Origin: an unidentified bacterial endosymbiont | GTDB lineage: Bacteria; Pseudomonadota; Gammaproteobacteria; Enterobacterales; G038960095 | NCBI RefSeq assembly: GCF_918320885.1 | Contig: NZ_OU907312.1 | Location: 434,001 to 498,000 of the forward strand | Direction: 5' to 3' | Length of the DNA: 64,000 nt | Shown: in pieces, positions 32,700 through 42,898 of the stretch | Layout: each line of letters opens with the position of its first letter | How positions within the stretch are numbered: the stretch's first letter is position 1 | Program-made: the position numbers and the translations under genes | The notes under the pieces: generated by a model | Seen by the model: only the letters and a program-made list of their open reading frames with translations | Told to the model about the DNA's origin: nothing | Database searches by the model: none

Positions 32700-33551
32700 T
32701 CACCCACTCCCTGAAGTGGTAAGCCACTGTAACGATCCATAACCCTCCCCAGGTTGACACAGGATCCGCTGCAACCAAGGCAGCAGCTCAGCCACCTGTC
32801 CTTCTAGTTTCCAGGGGGGATTGAGCACTAGCATCCCTGAAGCTGTCATTCCTGGTGCCTCACAAGCAGCTTGTAAGGCCAGCTCAATGTGCAAAATAGG
32901 CGCGAGGCCACAGCAACGTAGTGCTTGAAATAGTTGCTCAGTACGCCAGCGCTGGACGACTGGATACCACAGGGCATACACGCCGGTAGGGAAGCGTCGA
33001 TAACCTCTTTGTAATGCCGTGACGACCGCTTGATAATCACTTTTCAATTCATAAGCAGGATCGATAAAAATCACCCCCCGACGACTAGGGGGTGGGAGTC
33101 GTGCGCTGAGTTGTTGATAGCCATCGGTGGCTGATACGTACACTCGGCGATCACCCTTGAAACGGTGTTGTAAAGCAGAAAAATCGGTTGGGTGGCGTTC
33201 GCTGAAGTAAAGTTGATCGTGTGGGCGGAGCAAGGTGGCGGCAATAGCAGGAGAGCCTGGGTAGTGGCGCAGCTGATCACTGCCATTGACGGCATTGATC
33301 GCCTGTAAGTAGGGTTTTAAGCTAGGCGGGATATCACTACGCCCCCATAAACGGGCGATGCCGGTACGGTATTCAGCTGTTTTTTGACTGTAGGGGTGAT
33401 TGAGCGCATAACAACCCGCGCCAGCATGCGTATCTAAATAAAATATCGTTTTCTCTTTCTGTTTCAGGGCTTCAAGGATGAGACTTTGGACCGTGTGTTT
33501 TAACACATCCGCGGGGTTTCCAGCGTGAAACTGATGACGATAACTAAGCAT
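32700..33551 (-). CDS. rlmJ: 23S rRNA m6A2030 methyltransferase
   Basis: RlmJ methylates A2030 of 23S rRNA with S-adenosylmethionine. The protein starts MLSYRHQFHAGNPADVLKHT and has YLDTHAGAG (38-46), GSPAIA near 99, and SRRGVIFIDPAYELKSDYQ (156-174). The length of 283 residues is close to the E. coli 280. The N6-methyltransferase motif, DPPY in E. coli, reads DPAY at 164-167, one Pro replaced by Ala. MTASGMLVLNPPWKLE near the end is conserved. Confidence 0.95.
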   Translation of the reverse strand: MLSYRHQFHAGNPADVLKHTVQSLILEALKQKEKTIFYLDTHAGAGCYALNHPYSQKTAEYRTGIARLWGRSDIPPSLKPYLQAINAVNGSDQLRHYPGSPAIAATLLRPHDQLYFSERHPTDFSALQHRFKGDRRVYVSATDGYQQLSARLPPPSRRGVIFIDPAYELKSDYQAVVTALQRGYRRFPTGVYALWYPVVQRWRTEQLFQALRCCGLAPILHIELALQAACEAPGMTASGMLVLNPPWKLEGQVAELLPWLQRILCQPGEGYGSLQWLTTSGSG

Positions 33552-33661
33552 TAATCACTAGAGTTGTTGGTAAAACACCCCTTATAACCCGCCTGCTGAT
33601 AAGCAATCAAGCTAATTGACAGACCCTAGGCGCAAACACAGCGAGAAATCACCCCATCAAG

Positions 33662-33697
33662 GGTGATAAAAACAGGCTTCAGCCTGTTTTTATCACC
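33662..33697 (-). terminator. intrinsic terminator overlapping the end of lrp
   Basis: A perfect 16-bp inverted repeat, GGTGATAAAAACAGGC and GCCTGTTTTTATCACC, has a loop of TTCA (33678-33681). On the minus strand the stop codon of lrp lies in that loop, so the last six codons are half of the hairpin. The core CAGGC/GCCTG followed by five T residues is a typical Rho-independent signal. Confidence 0.85.
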
Positions 33698-34179
33698 AGG
33701 TGCTGACTCTGTTTGACCTCTTCTACCACCACGTAGGTCCGTGAATCATGGACACCGGGAAGACGCAGCAGTATCTCACCCAACAATTTACGGTAGGCAG
33801 CCATATCGGAGACTCGGGTTTTTAGCAGGTAATCGAAATCCCCCGAAACCAAGTGGCACTCCTGGATCTCCTCTAAACGCTGTACCGCCTGGTTAAATTG
33901 TTCAAAGATGTTGTCCAGACTGCGATTTAAGGTGATCTTAACAAAAACCAACAGGGCAGAATGCAGCAGCTGTGGATTGAGCTGTGCTGTATATCCTTGG
34001 ATGTAGGTCTGTTTTTCTAAACGGCGGACCCGTTCCAAACAGGGGGTTGGTGATAACCCCACACGTTTAGAGAGCTCAACGTTGGAAATCCGGCCATTTT
34101 TTTGCAACTCACTCAGGATGTTGCGGTCAATTCTATCCAGCGTTTTTGATAGGCTTTTTTGATGTTCTAGCGATTTCAA
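33679..34179 (-). CDS. lrp: leucine-responsive regulatory protein
   Basis: Lrp is a global regulator of amino-acid and nutrient genes that binds DNA as an octamer. The helix-turn-helix region is NGRISNVELSKRVGLSPTPC (residues 29-48), followed by LERVRRLE, and the effector-binding RAM domain contains EIQECHLVSGDFDYLLKTRV (113-132). The C-terminus is VEEVKQSQHLVIKTG. The length of 166 is two more than E. coli. AGGAG lies nine bases before the ATG. It is divergent from trxB as in E. coli. Confidence 0.97.
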   Translation of the reverse strand: MKSLEHQKSLSKTLDRIDRNILSELQKNGRISNVELSKRVGLSPTPCLERVRRLEKQTYIQGYTAQLNPQLLHSALLVFVKITLNRSLDNIFEQFNQAVQRLEEIQECHLVSGDFDYLLKTRVSDMAAYRKLLGEILLRLPGVHDSRTYVVVEEVKQSQHLVIKTG

Positions 34180-35457
<1,278 letters not shown>

Positions 35458-35489
35458 TCACGGGCACTCCTCGAGAGTGATCGAGCGTC

Positions 35490-37280
35490 GTGACGATGCA
35501 GCCGTTACCACAGCGCGAACTGATTGCCTGGTTACAACAGCAGGGGCGTGTGGCGCGCAGCGGGTTGATCACGGCACACTGCTTAGGGCTGGGTGCTCTT
35601 CTGGCCACAGTGACCCAGTGCTGGCTGCTGGCTGATCTTTTACAGCGCTGGATGCTCAACCCAGACCAACCGCTGCGGTTAGGAGGCGCGGCACTAGCTT
35701 TTTTCGGGGTGGTGGTGTTACGGGCCGGGATCTTATGGGGGCGAGAGCAGGTTAATTTCCGGGTAGGCCATCAGGTTCGAACCGCGATTCGACAACAGCT
35801 GCTGGATCAGCTAGAGCGCTTAGGGCCCCTGGGCCGTGCCAATCAGCCGGTCGGCAGCTGGAGCAGCACGCTATTGGAGCAGGTTGAGCAGCTGCAGGAT
35901 TACTATGCGCGCTATCTGCCGCAACGCACACTGGTGCTGCTGGTGCCGGTGACTATTTTAGCCGTGATTTTTCCGATCAACTGGGTGGCGGGTCTCTTGT
36001 TCGTGATCACCGCCCCCCTGATTCCACTGTTTATGATCTTGGTCGGCCACCGGGCCGCTGAAGCGAATCGCCGCAATCTGCAAGCCTTCACACGTCTCAG
36101 TGGTCACTTTCTGGATCGGCTGCGCGCTTTAGAGACGCTGCGGCTGTTTGATCGGGCACAACCCGCGCTACAAGCGGTAGCAGAGATCTCACACAGCTTA
36201 CGCCAGCGCACCATGGCGGTGCTCCGCTTAGCGTTTATCTCTTCAGCGGTGCTGGAATTTTTCACGGCGCTATCGATAGCCTTAGTGGCGCTCTATTTTG
36301 GCTTCACCTATTTAGGGGCCTTGCGTTTTAGCCAGCTGCCGACTGAGGTGACGCTGTTTGCCGGTCTGTTCACCTTGATGCTGGCCCCGGAATTTTATCA
36401 ACCGCTCCGCGATCTCGGCAGCTTTTACCATGCCAAGGCGCAAGCGCTAGCGGCCGCCCAAGGATTACGCACCGCCTTGCAGCACGCCCAGCCACCCCCC
36501 CCCCTCGAGGCCTCGAGGCTGCGGTCGCCTCAAGCGGCTCAGCTGGTCGCTCGGGAGTTAACGATCTATTCTCACCGGGGCCAGCGTCTGGTCGGTCCAC
36601 TGAATTTTGCAGTGACGCCTGGCTCGCATCAGGTGATTGTTGGTGCTAGCGGCGCTGGCAAGAGCACGGTACTGCATCTGCTACTAGGCTTCCTCCCCTA
36701 CCAAGGCTCCTGCACCCTCGATGGCATCGAGCTGCGTGAGCTTGATCGCCAGCAGTGCTCTCGGCAGATCGCTTGGGTTGGCCAGACCCCGCAACTGCTG
36801 GCGGGAACCCTATTGGACAATATTCAACTGCGTGATCCGACTGCCTCAGAGCAGACGGTGGCGCGTGCCGTACAGCGGGCAGCGGTGGATCGCTTTCTGC
36901 CCGATCTCCCCGATGGGCTGCTCACCCGCTTAAGTAATAACGCCTGTGAGCTATCGGTGGGTCAAGCACAGCGCGTCGCGCTGGCGCGCGCGCTGCTCTG
37001 CCCTTGCGATCTGTTACTGCTGGATGAGCCAACGGCTAGCTTAGATTCAGAGAGTGAGCAGCTGGTGCAACAAGCGCTCTCCCAGGCCAGTCGACAGCAG
37101 ACCACCTTGACCATCACCCATCGACTAGAGATCTTGCAAGCCAGCGATCAGCTCTGGGTGATGCAGCAGGGGTGCATTGTGCAGCAGGGCCTCTATGCTG
37201 ACTTGAGCACTCAGCCGGGGCCGTTGGCGGATCTGCTGGCTCAGCAACTTCATTCCCCAAACCTTAAGGGTGCTGAGTAG
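35490..37280 (+). CDS. cydD: ABC transporter CydD (cysteine/glutathione export)
   Basis: CydDC exports glutathione and cysteine to the periplasm and is needed to assemble cytochrome bd oxidase. The membrane half (residues 1-320) has several hydrophobic helices and the conserved DYYARYLPQ and NRRNLQAFTRLSGHFLDRLR. The ATPase half has Walker A GASGAGKST, the signature LSVGQAQRVALARAL, and Walker B LLLLDEPTASLD. The length is 596 residues against 588. The start is a GTG at 35490 or the ATG at 35496. Its stop overlaps the cydC start (TAGTG). The coding sequence is GC-rich. Confidence 0.95.
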   Translation: MTMQPLPQRELIAWLQQQGRVARSGLITAHCLGLGALLATVTQCWLLADLLQRWMLNPDQPLRLGGAALAFFGVVVLRAGILWGREQVNFRVGHQVRTAIRQQLLDQLERLGPLGRANQPVGSWSSTLLEQVEQLQDYYARYLPQRTLVLLVPVTILAVIFPINWVAGLLFVITAPLIPLFMILVGHRAAEANRRNLQAFTRLSGHFLDRLRALETLRLFDRAQPALQAVAEISHSLRQRTMAVLRLAFISSAVLEFFTALSIALVALYFGFTYLGALRFSQLPTEVTLFAGLFTLMLAPEFYQPLRDLGSFYHAKAQALAAAQGLRTALQHAQPPPPLEASRLRSPQAAQLVARELTIYSHRGQRLVGPLNFAVTPGSHQVIVGASGAGKSTVLHLLLGFLPYQGSCTLDGIELRELDRQQCSRQIAWVGQTPQLLAGTLLDNIQLRDPTASEQTVARAVQRAAVDRFLPDLPDGLLTRLSNNACELSVGQAQRVALARALLCPCDLLLLDEPTASLDSESEQLVQQALSQASRQQTTLTITHRLEILQASDQLWVMQQGCIVQQGLYADLSTQPGPLADLLAQQLHSPNLKGAE

Positions 37281-39007
37281 TGTCGGTGCTGCGATCTTTT
37301 TTGGCACTCTACCGCCGCCATCCCTACCCGCTGGTGGGGGGTATCGTGTTGGCGATCCTCAGCCTACTGGCGACTATCGCGCTATTGAGCCTAGCCGGCT
37401 GGCTGTTGGCGGCGGCGGCGTTAGCGGGCCTATCCGGGAGTGCCGCCACCTTTAACTATCTGTTACCAGCTGCCGCTATTCGGTTGTTGGCGCTGCTGCG
37501 CACGGTGGGACGTTATGGGGAGCGCCTGATCACCCATGAGGCGACGTTACGGCTGCTGACCGATCTGCGCGTCTACACGTTTAGCAAGCTGCTGCCGCTC
37601 TCTCCAGGGGGGATCCAGCGCTACCGGCAAGGCGAGCTGCTCAACCGACTCGTGGCCGATGTTGATACCTTAGATCATCTCTATCTACGGCTGCTGACGC
37701 CGTTATTGGCAGCTTGGAGTGTTACCGTAAGCGTCACGCTGCTGCTTTGGCCCCTCGACCACCGGTTAGCATTAACCTTAGGCGGGGTGCTACTCGGGGT
37801 AGTGCTCCTGCTGCCGCCGCTATTTTTTTGGACCGGTCGTGCTACTGGGCGAGCATTAACCGAGTGGCAGGGGCAGGCTCGCTTACTGCTGGTCGAGTGG
37901 CTCCAGGGGCAAGCGGAGCTGATCAGCTGTGGTGCCTCCCCCCGCTGGCGTCAACAGGTAGAGAGCGCCCTGCAGCGGTGGCAGTGCTGTCAACAGCAGC
38001 AGGCCTCTCTGCAGGGTCTGGCACAAGCGCTCGTGGTGCTCCTTGGCGGGGCGACCCTGCTGTTGATGCTCTGGTTAGTCGCCGATTTGCGGATCCAGGG
38101 CCAGCCCCCTGGGGCGATCATCGCATTAGTCGCTTTTCTAACGCTGGCGGTGTTCGAAGCGATCCTGCCAATAGCGACCGCTTTTCAACCCTTATCTCAG
38201 GTGATCAGCGCCGCCCAGCGACTGCAGCAGCTGCTGTCACAACAGCCGGTCGTTCAGTTTGCCTCCAAAGGTCCGCTACTAGCGTCCCCAGTGACGCTCA
38301 CCTTCCAGCAGGTGAGTTTCACCTACCCCGGGCGTTGGCAGCCAACCCTGCAGGCGCTTGATCTCACCGTAGCGACGGGTGAAAAATTAGCACTGCTAGG
38401 CCATAGCGGTTGTGGTAAATCAACATTACTACAGTTGATCACCGCTGGCTGGGTTTCGACTCAAGGGACCATTACGTTGAATCAGCGGCCGCTGAGTGAC
38501 TATTCGGAGGCCCAGCTGCGATCTGCGATGACGGTGATCACCCAGCGGGTGACGCTGTTGAGTGCCACGCTGGCGGATAACCTGCTATTGGCCGCGCCCC
38601 ACGCCCCACCGGAGCAGTTGGTTGCGGTGCTGCAGCAGGTCGGGCTGACGCCTCTGTTGGAGGAGCAGGGGTTAGCGCTCTGGCTGGGGGATGGCGGTAG
38701 AGCGCTTTCGGGTGGCGAGCAGCGGCGCTTAGGGGTGGCGCGGGCGCTGCTGCGTGACGCCCCCTTACTGCTCCTTGATGAACCGACCGAAGGGTTAGAT
38801 CCGCAGTCAGAGCAGCACATTTTTCAGCTACTGCTCGCCGCTGCACAGAACAGGGCACTCATCTTGATCACCCATCGTCCGCAGGGGTTAGAGCAGCTGG
38901 ATCGCATTGTGGTCTTAGATGCTGGTCGCGTGGTTGAGCAGGGCACACCGACGGAGTTACTGGCGGCCCGCGGGCGCTACTACCAGTGGCAGCAGCGCTG
39001 GGCGTGA
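37280..39007 (+). CDS. cydC: ABC transporter CydC (cysteine/glutathione export)
   Basis: CydC is the partner of CydD in the heterodimeric exporter. It begins VLRSFLALYRRHPY, has hydrophobic helices in the first 300 residues, VGRYGERLITHEATLRLLTD near 80, Walker A GHSGCGKST near 380, signature LSGGEQRRLGVARALL near 478 and Walker B LLLLDEPTEGLD. The 575-residue length equals E. coli closely. The GTG start overlaps the last base of the cydD stop. The operon ends here; the next gene is an accessory one after 197 bases. Confidence 0.95.
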   Translation: MSVLRSFLALYRRHPYPLVGGIVLAILSLLATIALLSLAGWLLAAAALAGLSGSAATFNYLLPAAAIRLLALLRTVGRYGERLITHEATLRLLTDLRVYTFSKLLPLSPGGIQRYRQGELLNRLVADVDTLDHLYLRLLTPLLAAWSVTVSVTLLLWPLDHRLALTLGGVLLGVVLLLPPLFFWTGRATGRALTEWQGQARLLLVEWLQGQAELISCGASPRWRQQVESALQRWQCCQQQQASLQGLAQALVVLLGGATLLLMLWLVADLRIQGQPPGAIIALVAFLTLAVFEAILPIATAFQPLSQVISAAQRLQQLLSQQPVVQFASKGPLLASPVTLTFQQVSFTYPGRWQPTLQALDLTVATGEKLALLGHSGCGKSTLLQLITAGWVSTQGTITLNQRPLSDYSEAQLRSAMTVITQRVTLLSATLADNLLLAAPHAPPEQLVAVLQQVGLTPLLEEQGLALWLGDGGRALSGGEQRRLGVARALLRDAPLLLLDEPTEGLDPQSEQHIFQLLLAAAQNRALILITHRPQGLEQLDRIVVLDAGRVVEQGTPTELLAARGRYYQWQQRWA

Positions 39008-39204
39008 GCGCACCCCACCACGGTTGGTTGCTAGCCATCCATCCATCACTCCGCAGTTTTAGTAAACTTTTGTAACTAATGGTGGGTTTTCAAGCGCAGC
39101 GGTGCCTCCTATTCTTGATCTAGAGTCGGAACGTGGATTGATTGCCCTGCGTGAAGATTAATGAGGCAACCTAAGCAACCAACGTAGGGGAACTCTGAAA
39201 GCGG

Positions 39205-40644
39205 ATGAAAAAAAGGACTGTCACCCCTAAAAAGCGCACCGTGCGGCGACGTAAACAGCAGCGGTTGAAGAAGCGACAGCGCTCCTTGCAGCAGCGGCTA
39301 GCGCGACTGGCCAAGGCCCAGCGACCCTTCAACAGCCTGGCCGCAGCGCTAGCAAAAGCCTCTGCCAGCGCTATCACCTTGGTAGAGTCTGAGAAGCTTC
39401 GTCAGTTGCCTAGGCTGGGCAAATCACCATTGAATATCAGCACCGAAAGTCAAAACTCTCCCCACGGATTTCGGCTGCACTCTCCTGTGCTTCAGCGGCC
39501 GCTGTCACTCCAGGAGAGCCTGTCGCTCCCGCAACGGCTTACCAGTACACTACAGGTTGAATCCAGCGTACTGTGCCGTGAAACGGCGCTGCTCTGGGTG
39601 GTGTCGCAGCGCACCTGGCAGCTGTTGACTGTGGGCTGCCGACCGTCGCTCCCTGAATGCACGCCACTTGTGCTGACCCACTCTGGAGAGCTCACCCTCA
39701 GTGTTGCTAATTCCAGTTCGTTGTTAGCGTCGACCGACTCAAGGTTAGTAGCTGTAGAGCCACCGGCAGAAAAACGCATTCAGAAGGAGTTGCCGCTCCC
39801 GAGCTTTGCCATCGGTGTTCCGGCAGCCCGCCAAACAGCCGCTTATCAGCAGGCTCCGGCTGCTGAGCCAAAACCCTCCAGCGCTACCCCAGTCGCTGAT
39901 AAGCCGCCGGGAGCGGAGCGGTCATCCTCTGACGATGAAGCAGAGTGGGTAAGTTGTGAAGTTTATTCTAGGGCATATCGTCAAAATCAAAAATGGAAGA
40001 GCTATAAATCACGTCGGGAAAATCGACCTTTGCGTAAAAACAGCGGTTTTATCGGCAAACCCTTTCATCCTGCTAAAAAGCTCTCCTTTCAGAAAAATTT
40101 CAGCAATGTACAAAAAAATCGCTCCTGCCTAGCTCGCTCTGCGGGACATAGATTACGAATCCATGGCTGGCTGCCGGCCAGCGCTGATTTATCCTGGAGA
40201 GCACTTAAATTATTGGGTAAGCAAAACCCACTACTAAAAGAAAAAGTTGATTGGCGTCCAAAGGGAGTAGGTCGTAAAGTGTACTATCGGCAATGCGGTT
40301 CAAAAGTAATAGAATACAGCGATGGACGACAGTGCGGGTTAAGCGAGAGCCCCACGGCGAACTGTACCGACAGTCACCGTCAGCCGTTCTCTCCTGCTGC
40401 CGCTGCACCTGTTTATTCTGTCCCGTCTAGTATTCTAGCTCCTACACCTGAAGATGCTTGTTATAATGATTGTGTTACACTACGCCAACTTATCCACTGC
40501 ATAGTGACGAAAGGCTATTTTTTGGCCCAGGCAGAGGCGGTGTTAGGGGTTACAATGCCAGGATATGAAGGGATGCAGGGGATAGATAGCTATATAGCGC
40601 GTTATATGCCCCCACCCACTCCCCACCCACTCCCTAGTAGTTGA
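39205..40644 (+). CDS. hypothetical protein, basic and proline/serine-rich, effector-like
   Basis: I do not recognise this 479-residue protein. The first 42 residues are very rich in Lys and Arg (MKKRTVTPKKRTVRRRKQQR at the start), like a nucleic-acid-binding or nuclear-targeting stretch. Residues 200-245 are a Pro/Ser/Ala-rich linker ending in the acidic SSSDDEAE. The C-terminal part (about 250-400) is basic with aromatic residues. The last residues are PPPTPHPLPSS. No transmembrane segment or signal peptide is visible. Its stop is one base before the start region of the ankyrin-metalloprotease gene, so they may share a transcript. The SD is weak. Confidence 0.6.
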   Translation: MKKRTVTPKKRTVRRRKQQRLKKRQRSLQQRLARLAKAQRPFNSLAAALAKASASAITLVESEKLRQLPRLGKSPLNISTESQNSPHGFRLHSPVLQRPLSLQESLSLPQRLTSTLQVESSVLCRETALLWVVSQRTWQLLTVGCRPSLPECTPLVLTHSGELTLSVANSSSLLASTDSRLVAVEPPAEKRIQKELPLPSFAIGVPAARQTAAYQQAPAAEPKPSSATPVADKPPGAERSSSDDEAEWVSCEVYSRAYRQNQKWKSYKSRRENRPLRKNSGFIGKPFHPAKKLSFQKNFSNVQKNRSCLARSAGHRLRIHGWLPASADLSWRALKLLGKQNPLLKEKVDWRPKGVGRKVYYRQCGSKVIEYSDGRQCGLSESPTANCTDSHRQPFSPAAAAPVYSVPSSILAPTPEDACYNDCVTLRQLIHCIVTKGYFLAQAEAVLGVTMPGYEGMQGIDSYIARYMPPPTPHPLPSS

Positions 40645-40645
40645 C

Positions 40646-42511
40646 TTGCCAATGGATTTGGTAAACCCTGATTCAGGGAATGCAAAAAGAGATAAGCGTG
40701 CAGATTTAATAAGCGCTATTAATGGAGAGACTGCAACAAACGCTATTGTGGACTTGGTGAAAAAGGACAGCTCTCTCATTCACACAGTGGATGACCAAGG
40801 TAATACTCCGCTACACTATGCCGTGGCGCAGCACAATCTAGGGTTAATCAAGCAGTTGATTGAGCAGAGTGCTTGTACTACTGCCGATGCTAAAAATAAC
40901 CAAGGGGAAACCGCTGCCGATTGGTTTCAGCTACTTTTTACTAGTCTCTATGCTATAGAACTGCGTAATTTAAAAATGGTGAGACGGAATATTGAATGCG
41001 GTGACAGTCAGTTTATAGTAAATCTTTTAGGTTTGGGTTTTTCTCGTGAATTACGCTTTCCACAAGCTAAGACAATGCTGCATTGGGCCGTTGATTATCA
41101 GCGAGTGGCTATTGTCAAAGTGATTCTGGAAGGGCATGCTTGCAAAGCTGTTGAGAGATTGTTGCATCTCAGCGATAGTCAGGGTGTGACACCGCTAGTG
41201 CTGGCGCAGCAATACTATCGGCTAGGCAGTCCAGTTGCTCAGGAGATAATGATCTATCTACAAGCGAAACAGCACCCTGTGGTAGTAGAAGTAGGGAGTG
41301 CATCGGTACTTCCACCACTGTGGCAGTTGGCGTTTTTATATCAGCCGATTGATGTAGAGGAGGGGGAAATACAGGCTCTAGAAAATGTCTTTAATAACCG
41401 CTGTGGACCGCCTGATGTTATGCAGCTAAATCCGCTGCGTTCGACTATTGTTAAACTAGCTTATAACCTCTGCCGTCAAGCCTGTTTTCGTTGTCATGAG
41501 TCCGCTCCCACTGTAATTTCACGCAGTAGCGGAAGACCAGCGCTCAAAATAGAGAAGTTTTTTAAATGGTTATTCGGTAAGTGGACGGATGGAGACCAAC
41601 AAATTTTTAAGGAAAAGCTTTTTTGCGTTTTGCGGCATTTAAGTGGTTTTATCGAAAATAAGCTAGCCAATCAGGTTATTGAGTTTTCAGCAGAGCTGTC
41701 GCACAGTGGAGGTTGCTTTATTCCTGATGCAGATAAAATCTTCCTAAAACCCAGAATGAAAGCGGGTGCGATTGCTGTGGTGGCAACCTTAATTCATGAG
41801 ATAACCCATCTAGCTGTTCATAGCTACGATTTTTTCTCCGCAACGTACTACAACGATATCGAAGGTTTCCTCATGAATTTAGGCCATGCTTATCAACTAG
41901 CGGCTAAAGGTACCGCTGGAGAGCTCTCAATAGAACAAAGGAGATTATTTGAGGCTCGGCTATTACTGGAAGAGGGTTTTCACTCTGGTTGGAAACAGAA
42001 TTTACATCACTGGATGGCCCTCAATAGTGCTGAAACCCTGACGATAGCCATTCTGGCCCTGGCTGGCGCCCCAACGGGATTTGCCCAGTATGACAGTCAA
42101 CCGAAGCCCGCTTTAGTGATTAAACCGCGATTCCTCCAGACGCTGTGTGGTGTCGCCGCCCCCGCCCAGCCGCCAGCGCCGGAAAGATCTTCTTTGTTCT
42201 GGCCCTGTGGTGCAAAAAGGCACACAGTGAGCTCCTCAGAGCGCTCTGACCAAGAGACTAGACCGGGCACTGCCAACAGTGACAGTGGCATCTCCTCCGC
42301 AGGGAGTAGCACAGCGATGGACTGGTGTGCAACTGACGCACAAGCCTCCCTCTCTCACCTGACACAGGAGATGGTCTCAACGCCGCCGCCGACAACAGTG
42401 GCCCCGCTAAAGCTGTCACCAGAGGCCCTTCCAGCTACCCAGGCCAGGACCCCCACCTCGTTAACGTGCCCTGATAACAGTACGAAACCCTTAGAGTGCC
42501 GCCCAAGTTAG
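40646..42511 (+). CDS. ankyrin-repeat protein with putative M35-like zinc metalloprotease domain
   Basis: The 621-residue protein has at least three ankyrin-type units (NTPLHYAVAQHNLGLIKQLI, 53-72; TMLHWAVDYQRVAIVKVILE, 143-162; VTPLVLAQQYYRLGSPVAQE, 181-200). A second domain has IPDADKIFLKPRMKAGAIAV (359-378), the zinc motif HEITH at 384-388 and an Asp at 395 in VHSYDFFSATYYND, then NLGHAYQLA at 411-419. This order (strand, HExxH, Asp, NxxxY-like) resembles the M35/aspzincin Lys-specific endopeptidases. The last 120 residues are Pro/Ser/Thr-rich. The start is TTG at 40646 or ATG at 40652. I infer a host-directed effector; family membership is inference. Confidence 0.7.
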   Translation: MPMDLVNPDSGNAKRDKRADLISAINGETATNAIVDLVKKDSSLIHTVDDQGNTPLHYAVAQHNLGLIKQLIEQSACTTADAKNNQGETAADWFQLLFTSLYAIELRNLKMVRRNIECGDSQFIVNLLGLGFSRELRFPQAKTMLHWAVDYQRVAIVKVILEGHACKAVERLLHLSDSQGVTPLVLAQQYYRLGSPVAQEIMIYLQAKQHPVVVEVGSASVLPPLWQLAFLYQPIDVEEGEIQALENVFNNRCGPPDVMQLNPLRSTIVKLAYNLCRQACFRCHESAPTVISRSSGRPALKIEKFFKWLFGKWTDGDQQIFKEKLFCVLRHLSGFIENKLANQVIEFSAELSHSGGCFIPDADKIFLKPRMKAGAIAVVATLIHEITHLAVHSYDFFSATYYNDIEGFLMNLGHAYQLAAKGTAGELSIEQRRLFEARLLLEEGFHSGWKQNLHHWMALNSAETLTIAILALAGAPTGFAQYDSQPKPALVIKPRFLQTLCGVAAPAQPPAPERSSLFWPCGAKRHTVSSSERSDQETRPGTANSDSGISSAGSSTAMDWCATDAQASLSHLTQEMVSTPPPTTVAPLKLSPEALPATQARTPTSLTCPDNSTKPLECRPS

Positions 42512-42820
42512 CAACGTTTCCAATGCCGAACGCTCTCCCGCTTGTTGAACTAGCGAGAAATCCTCGGTAGTGCCTGTTTCTACCAATTCGCCGCTGGCAT
42601 CAATGTTTTTGAGGTGCAAGCCACTGTTATCGGTTGAGGTCGCCACAATCTCCGAGGGCTGCCTTTGGATCAGCCAAAGTGTGTTTCCTGCCACGCTGAC
42701 CGAAACGGCAGACCGATCATCCGCTTGCCTTCTTGGTTCTGAAATGTCAGGGAAAACTCTATAGGAATCTGACATCAGGCTTAGGCTGACAACCCCGATA
42801 ACGGACATTGCTACCAACAA
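42491..42820 (-). CDS. possible small membrane-anchored protein, uncertain
   Basis: A 109-codon frame on the minus strand starts at TTG (42820) or the ATG at 42808 and has a hydrophobic N-terminus, VAMSVIGVVSLSLM, then a polar Ser/Thr-rich part ending ETLLTWAAL. It overlaps the end of the metalloprotease gene by 21 bases. There is no clear ribosome-binding site and no known homologue. It may be a real short gene, a decayed one, or chance. Confidence 0.25.
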   Translation of the reverse strand: MLVAMSVIGVVSLSLMSDSYRVFPDISEPRRQADDRSAVSVSVAGNTLWLIQRQPSEIVATSTDNSGLHLKNIDASGELVETGTTEDFSLVQQAGERSALETLLTWAAL

Positions 42821-42898
42821 AATCTTAGAGTACTCGCGTTCAAGGCACAGGATCTTGTATAATCAACCTTTTATTTATTTTATTGGTAAAAGGCGACC
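42512..42898 (+). other. intergenic region before lonH
   Basis: This 387-base stretch carries no plus-strand gene. The minus strand has the uncertain frame at 42491-42820. A perfect TATAAT at 42858-42863 after a TTG is the likely -10 box of the lonH promoter; a matching -35 is not clear. In E. coli the neighbours here are matP and ycbZ, but matP is absent. Confidence 0.4.

Noticed and set aside
37714-38361. 215-codon open frame inside cydC
   Set aside because: It is a shadow frame in GC-rich coding sequence; the CydC frame is well supported by ABC motifs.
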